From: Rhizobium sp. Q54
GTDB taxonomy: Bacteria; Pseudomonadota; Alphaproteobacteria; Rhizobiales; Beijerinckiaceae
Reading direction: 5' to 3'
DNA length: 7,535 bases
NCBI GenBank assembly: GCA_945903655.1
Contig: CAMDOY010000168.1
Span: 1-7,535, forward strand
Part shown: piece after piece, positions 6,444 through 7,535 of the stretch
How positions within the stretch are numbered: position 1 is the first letter of the stretch
Layout of the letters: each line of letters begins with the position of its first letter
Position numbers and translations under genes: made by a program
The notes under the pieces: model-generated
Told to the model about the DNA's origin: nothing
What the model saw: the letters and a program-made list of their open reading frames with translations, nothing else
Database searches by the model: none

Positions 6444-6515
6444 GAGCGGCTCACTCCCTTGGAAATGGTTGAGCAAGGATAGCAGATCGCGTCGCGCGCG
6501 TCAGTGAATTCGCCG

Positions 6516-6983
6516 TTATCGTCCCGTCCCGCCCTGCAGGAAGCGGCCGAAGGCGGCGAGCGTGGCTTCGGAGACATGATGCTCGATGCCCTCCGCGTCC
6601 GACTCCGCCGCCTCGCGCGGCACGCCCAGCGCCAGCAGGATCTCCACGACCAGCCGGTGCCGGGCGCGCACCCGGTCCGCCAGTTCATGTCCCTGCGGGG
6701 TGAGGAAGACGCCGCGATAGGGTTTGGAGGTGGCGAGGCCCTCGCGCTTCAACCTGGCGATGGTCTTGATGGCGGTGGCGTGGGAGACGCCAAGGCGTCT
6801 GGCGACATCGGTGGGGCGCGCTTCGCCGCTCATGGTCAGGAGGTCGTCGATCAGTTCGACATAATCCTCCAGCAGGGCCGTCGACTGGGCGGTGCGGGTC
6901 TTGCCGAACCGGCTCGCCTGAGTCGTCTCAGCCGGCAATTCGCCTGGAGCCGTCGCGCGTGGCGCCTTCGCCTCGGCAGTCAT
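6516..6983 (-). CDS. mntR: Manganese-responsive transcriptional repressor MntR (DtxR family)
   Basis: This 155-aa protein matches E. coli-type MntR in length and sequence style. The winged-helix DNA-binding domain covers about residues 37-100 and includes EDYVELIDDLLTMSGEARP, DVARRLGVSHATAIKTIARL and PYRGVFLTPQG. The dimerisation/metal domain follows. All six residues equivalent to the B. subtilis MntR manganese ligands are present: Asp40, Glu43, His109, Glu131, Glu134 and His135 (the last three in AEGIEHHV). With Mn2+ bound, MntR represses manganese uptake genes such as mntH or sitABCD; none is in this window. There is no SH3-like domain, so it is MntR and not full-length DtxR/IdeR. About 35 N-terminal residues rich in Ala and Thr look disordered. 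The ATG at 6981-6983 is preferred because GGAG lies 6 nt upstream; a GTG at 7022 would add 13 residues. Confidence 0.95.
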   Translation of the reverse strand: MTAEAKAPRATAPGELPAETTQASRFGKTRTAQSTALLEDYVELIDDLLTMSGEARPTDVARRLGVSHATAIKTIARLKREGLATSKPYRGVFLTPQGHELADRVRARHRLVVEILLALGVPREAAESDAEGIEHHVSEATLAAFGRFLQGGTGR

Positions 6984-6989
6984 GGGCTT

Positions 6990-6993
6990 CTCC
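6990..6993 (-). promoter_or_regulatory. Ribosome binding site deciding the mntR start
   Basis: On the minus strand GGAG, inside GGGGGAGAAG, lies 6 nt before the ATG at 6983. This supports the 155-residue form over the longer GTG-initiated reading from 7022. Confidence 0.6.
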
Positions 6994-7028
6994 CCCGGGC
7001 GCCTAACAGAGGCCCCGTCCACGCCGCA

Positions 7029-7057
7029 GCCAAACGTGACTTCGCGCGGGGCGTCAA
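7029..7057 (-). promoter_or_regulatory. Weak candidate promoter for mntR
   Basis: TTGACG (7052-7057 on the minus strand) is a good -35. It is followed after 17 nt by TTTGGC (7029-7034), a poor -10. The pair lies in the 93-nt gap between the O-antigen-ligase-like gene and mntR. No palindromic MntR box is evident, so I see no sign of autoregulation. Treat as tentative. Confidence 0.2.
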
Positions 7058-7076
7058 GTCCAGGCGCAGGTTCGCC

Positions 7077-7535
7077 TCAAATCTTCAACATGGGCCGCTG
7101 GTTGACGACGGGCGCACGGCTTGTCTCGGCCCGTGTCCGGGTGCGGATGGCGGTGGCCCAGGCCAGCGCCGCGCAGGCGATCTGGGTGGTCCACCACAAT
7201 TGCGAGATCGAGACGCCCGCGATGCAGATCGTCAAAACCGTGGCGACGCCCGCCATCAGAAAGGCGCCCGTGCCCCGGCCCGCGCTGGCGGCGGCGGTGA
7301 AGGCGACCCACATCAGGCAGGCGCTCGCCGCCGCGCCCACGAGGCCGAGTTCATACCAGATCTCGAAGAGGACGCCGCGCGGCGCCCCGGCAGGCAGAAG
7401 TCCTGCGCCGAGGGCCCGCGCCGCCGTGTCAAATCCATGGCCGGTGATGAGCTTCAGACCCTCGGACCGCACAATCTCCGCCCAGATATGGAGCGTGCCG
7501 AAGAGGCTGTCCTGATCGAGGCGGCTCGCCAGCGG
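7077..7535 (-). CDS. O-antigen ligase/polymerase-like membrane protein, C-terminal part
   Basis: The last 152 residues and stop codon of a gene that enters from the right edge are visible. The stretch GTLHIWAEIVRSEGLKLITG (13-32) followed by HGFDT matches the periplasmic-loop pattern (x-x-x-IW-x-x-A/E...P/T-G-x-G) of WaaL/Wzy-type proteins. FEIWYELGLVGAAAS (57-71) matches the segment that re-enters the membrane. Three hydrophobic segments follow (about 64-82, 88-108 and 112-131), then a basic, probably cytoplasmic tail. Such proteins join or polymerise lipid-linked O-antigen or exopolysaccharide units at the inner membrane. The usual His-Asn before this last segment is replaced by PRGVLFE (52-58), so it may be a divergent ligase, a polymerase or a relative of unknown activity. 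The reading frame is open to the window end, so the true start is outside. Confidence 0.75.
   Translation of the reverse strand, partial: PLASRLDQDSLFGTLHIWAEIVRSEGLKLITGHGFDTAARALGAGLLPAGAPRGVLFEIWYELGLVGAAASACLMWVAFTAAASAGRGTGAFLMAGVATVLTICIAGVSISQLWWTTQIACAALAWATAIRTRTRAETSRAPVVNQRPMLKI

Noticed and set aside
5763..6482. Open frame of 239 codons on the plus strand opposite the Usp gene
   Set aside because: It mirrors the Usp coding sequence and is rich in Gly, Arg and His with no family resemblance.
7062..7077. Hairpin (AGGCG / CGCCT, 6-nt loop) at the end of the O-antigen-ligase-like gene as a terminator
   Set aside because: The stem is only 5 bp and no T-run follows on the minus strand, so it is not a convincing intrinsic terminator.

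Overview
The window is a gene-dense, high-GC stretch of bacterial chromosome (by eye about 64% GC). Intergenic gaps are short, and starts are mostly ATG with GGAG-type ribosome sites plus a few TTG/GTG. An alphaproteobacterium is the best fit: the manganese regulator is MntR, the stress protein is the tandem Usp type common there, and codon use is strongly G/C-ending. This is inference from gene style; the genus cannot be named from the sequence alone. I see no tRNA, rRNA, insertion sequence, CRISPR array or phage gene, and no gene-free stretch longer than about 135 bases.

Layout from left to right. (1) 1-628, minus: N-terminal part of an ADP-forming acyl-CoA synthetase, cut by the window edge. 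(2) 762-1793, plus: FkbM-family SAM-dependent methyltransferase. (3) 1838-2719 and 2728-3414, both minus and only 8 nt apart: a PuuE-like polysaccharide-deacetylase-fold hydrolase and an isochorismatase-fold cysteine hydrolase. (4) 3549-4028 and 4113-5606, plus: a short TrmO/TsaA tRNA methyltransferase and a DHA2-type (EmrB/QacA-like) drug-efflux MFS protein. (5) 5610-6443 and 6516-6983, minus: a tandem UspA-domain protein and the manganese-responsive repressor MntR. (6) 7077-7535, minus: C-terminal end of an O-antigen ligase/polymerase-like membrane protein, cut by the window edge.

How the genes may work together. The most suggestive unit is the minus-strand pair at 1838-3414. One protein belongs to the fold that hydrolyses cyclic amides and imides (PuuE allantoinase, cyclic-imide hydrolase). 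The other belongs to the fold that hydrolyses linear amides (N-carbamoylsarcosine amidase, maleamate amidase, ureidoacrylate amidase). A ring-opening then deamidating route fits, and the acyl-CoA synthetase further along the same strand could activate the resulting acid. The FkbM gene lies between these genes on the opposite strand and looks like a wedge in that catabolic block. The substrate is unknown.

The right half looks like ordinary housekeeping and stress genes: tRNA modification, efflux, a stress protein, manganese homeostasis and surface polysaccharide. Its small oddities are a 3-nt gap between the convergent efflux and Usp genes, a substituted residue in the Usp nucleotide-binding signature, and loss of the usual His-Asn motif in the O-antigen-ligase-like protein. 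I see no clearly new defence or mobile system. The catabolic pair is the best candidate for undescribed biology.
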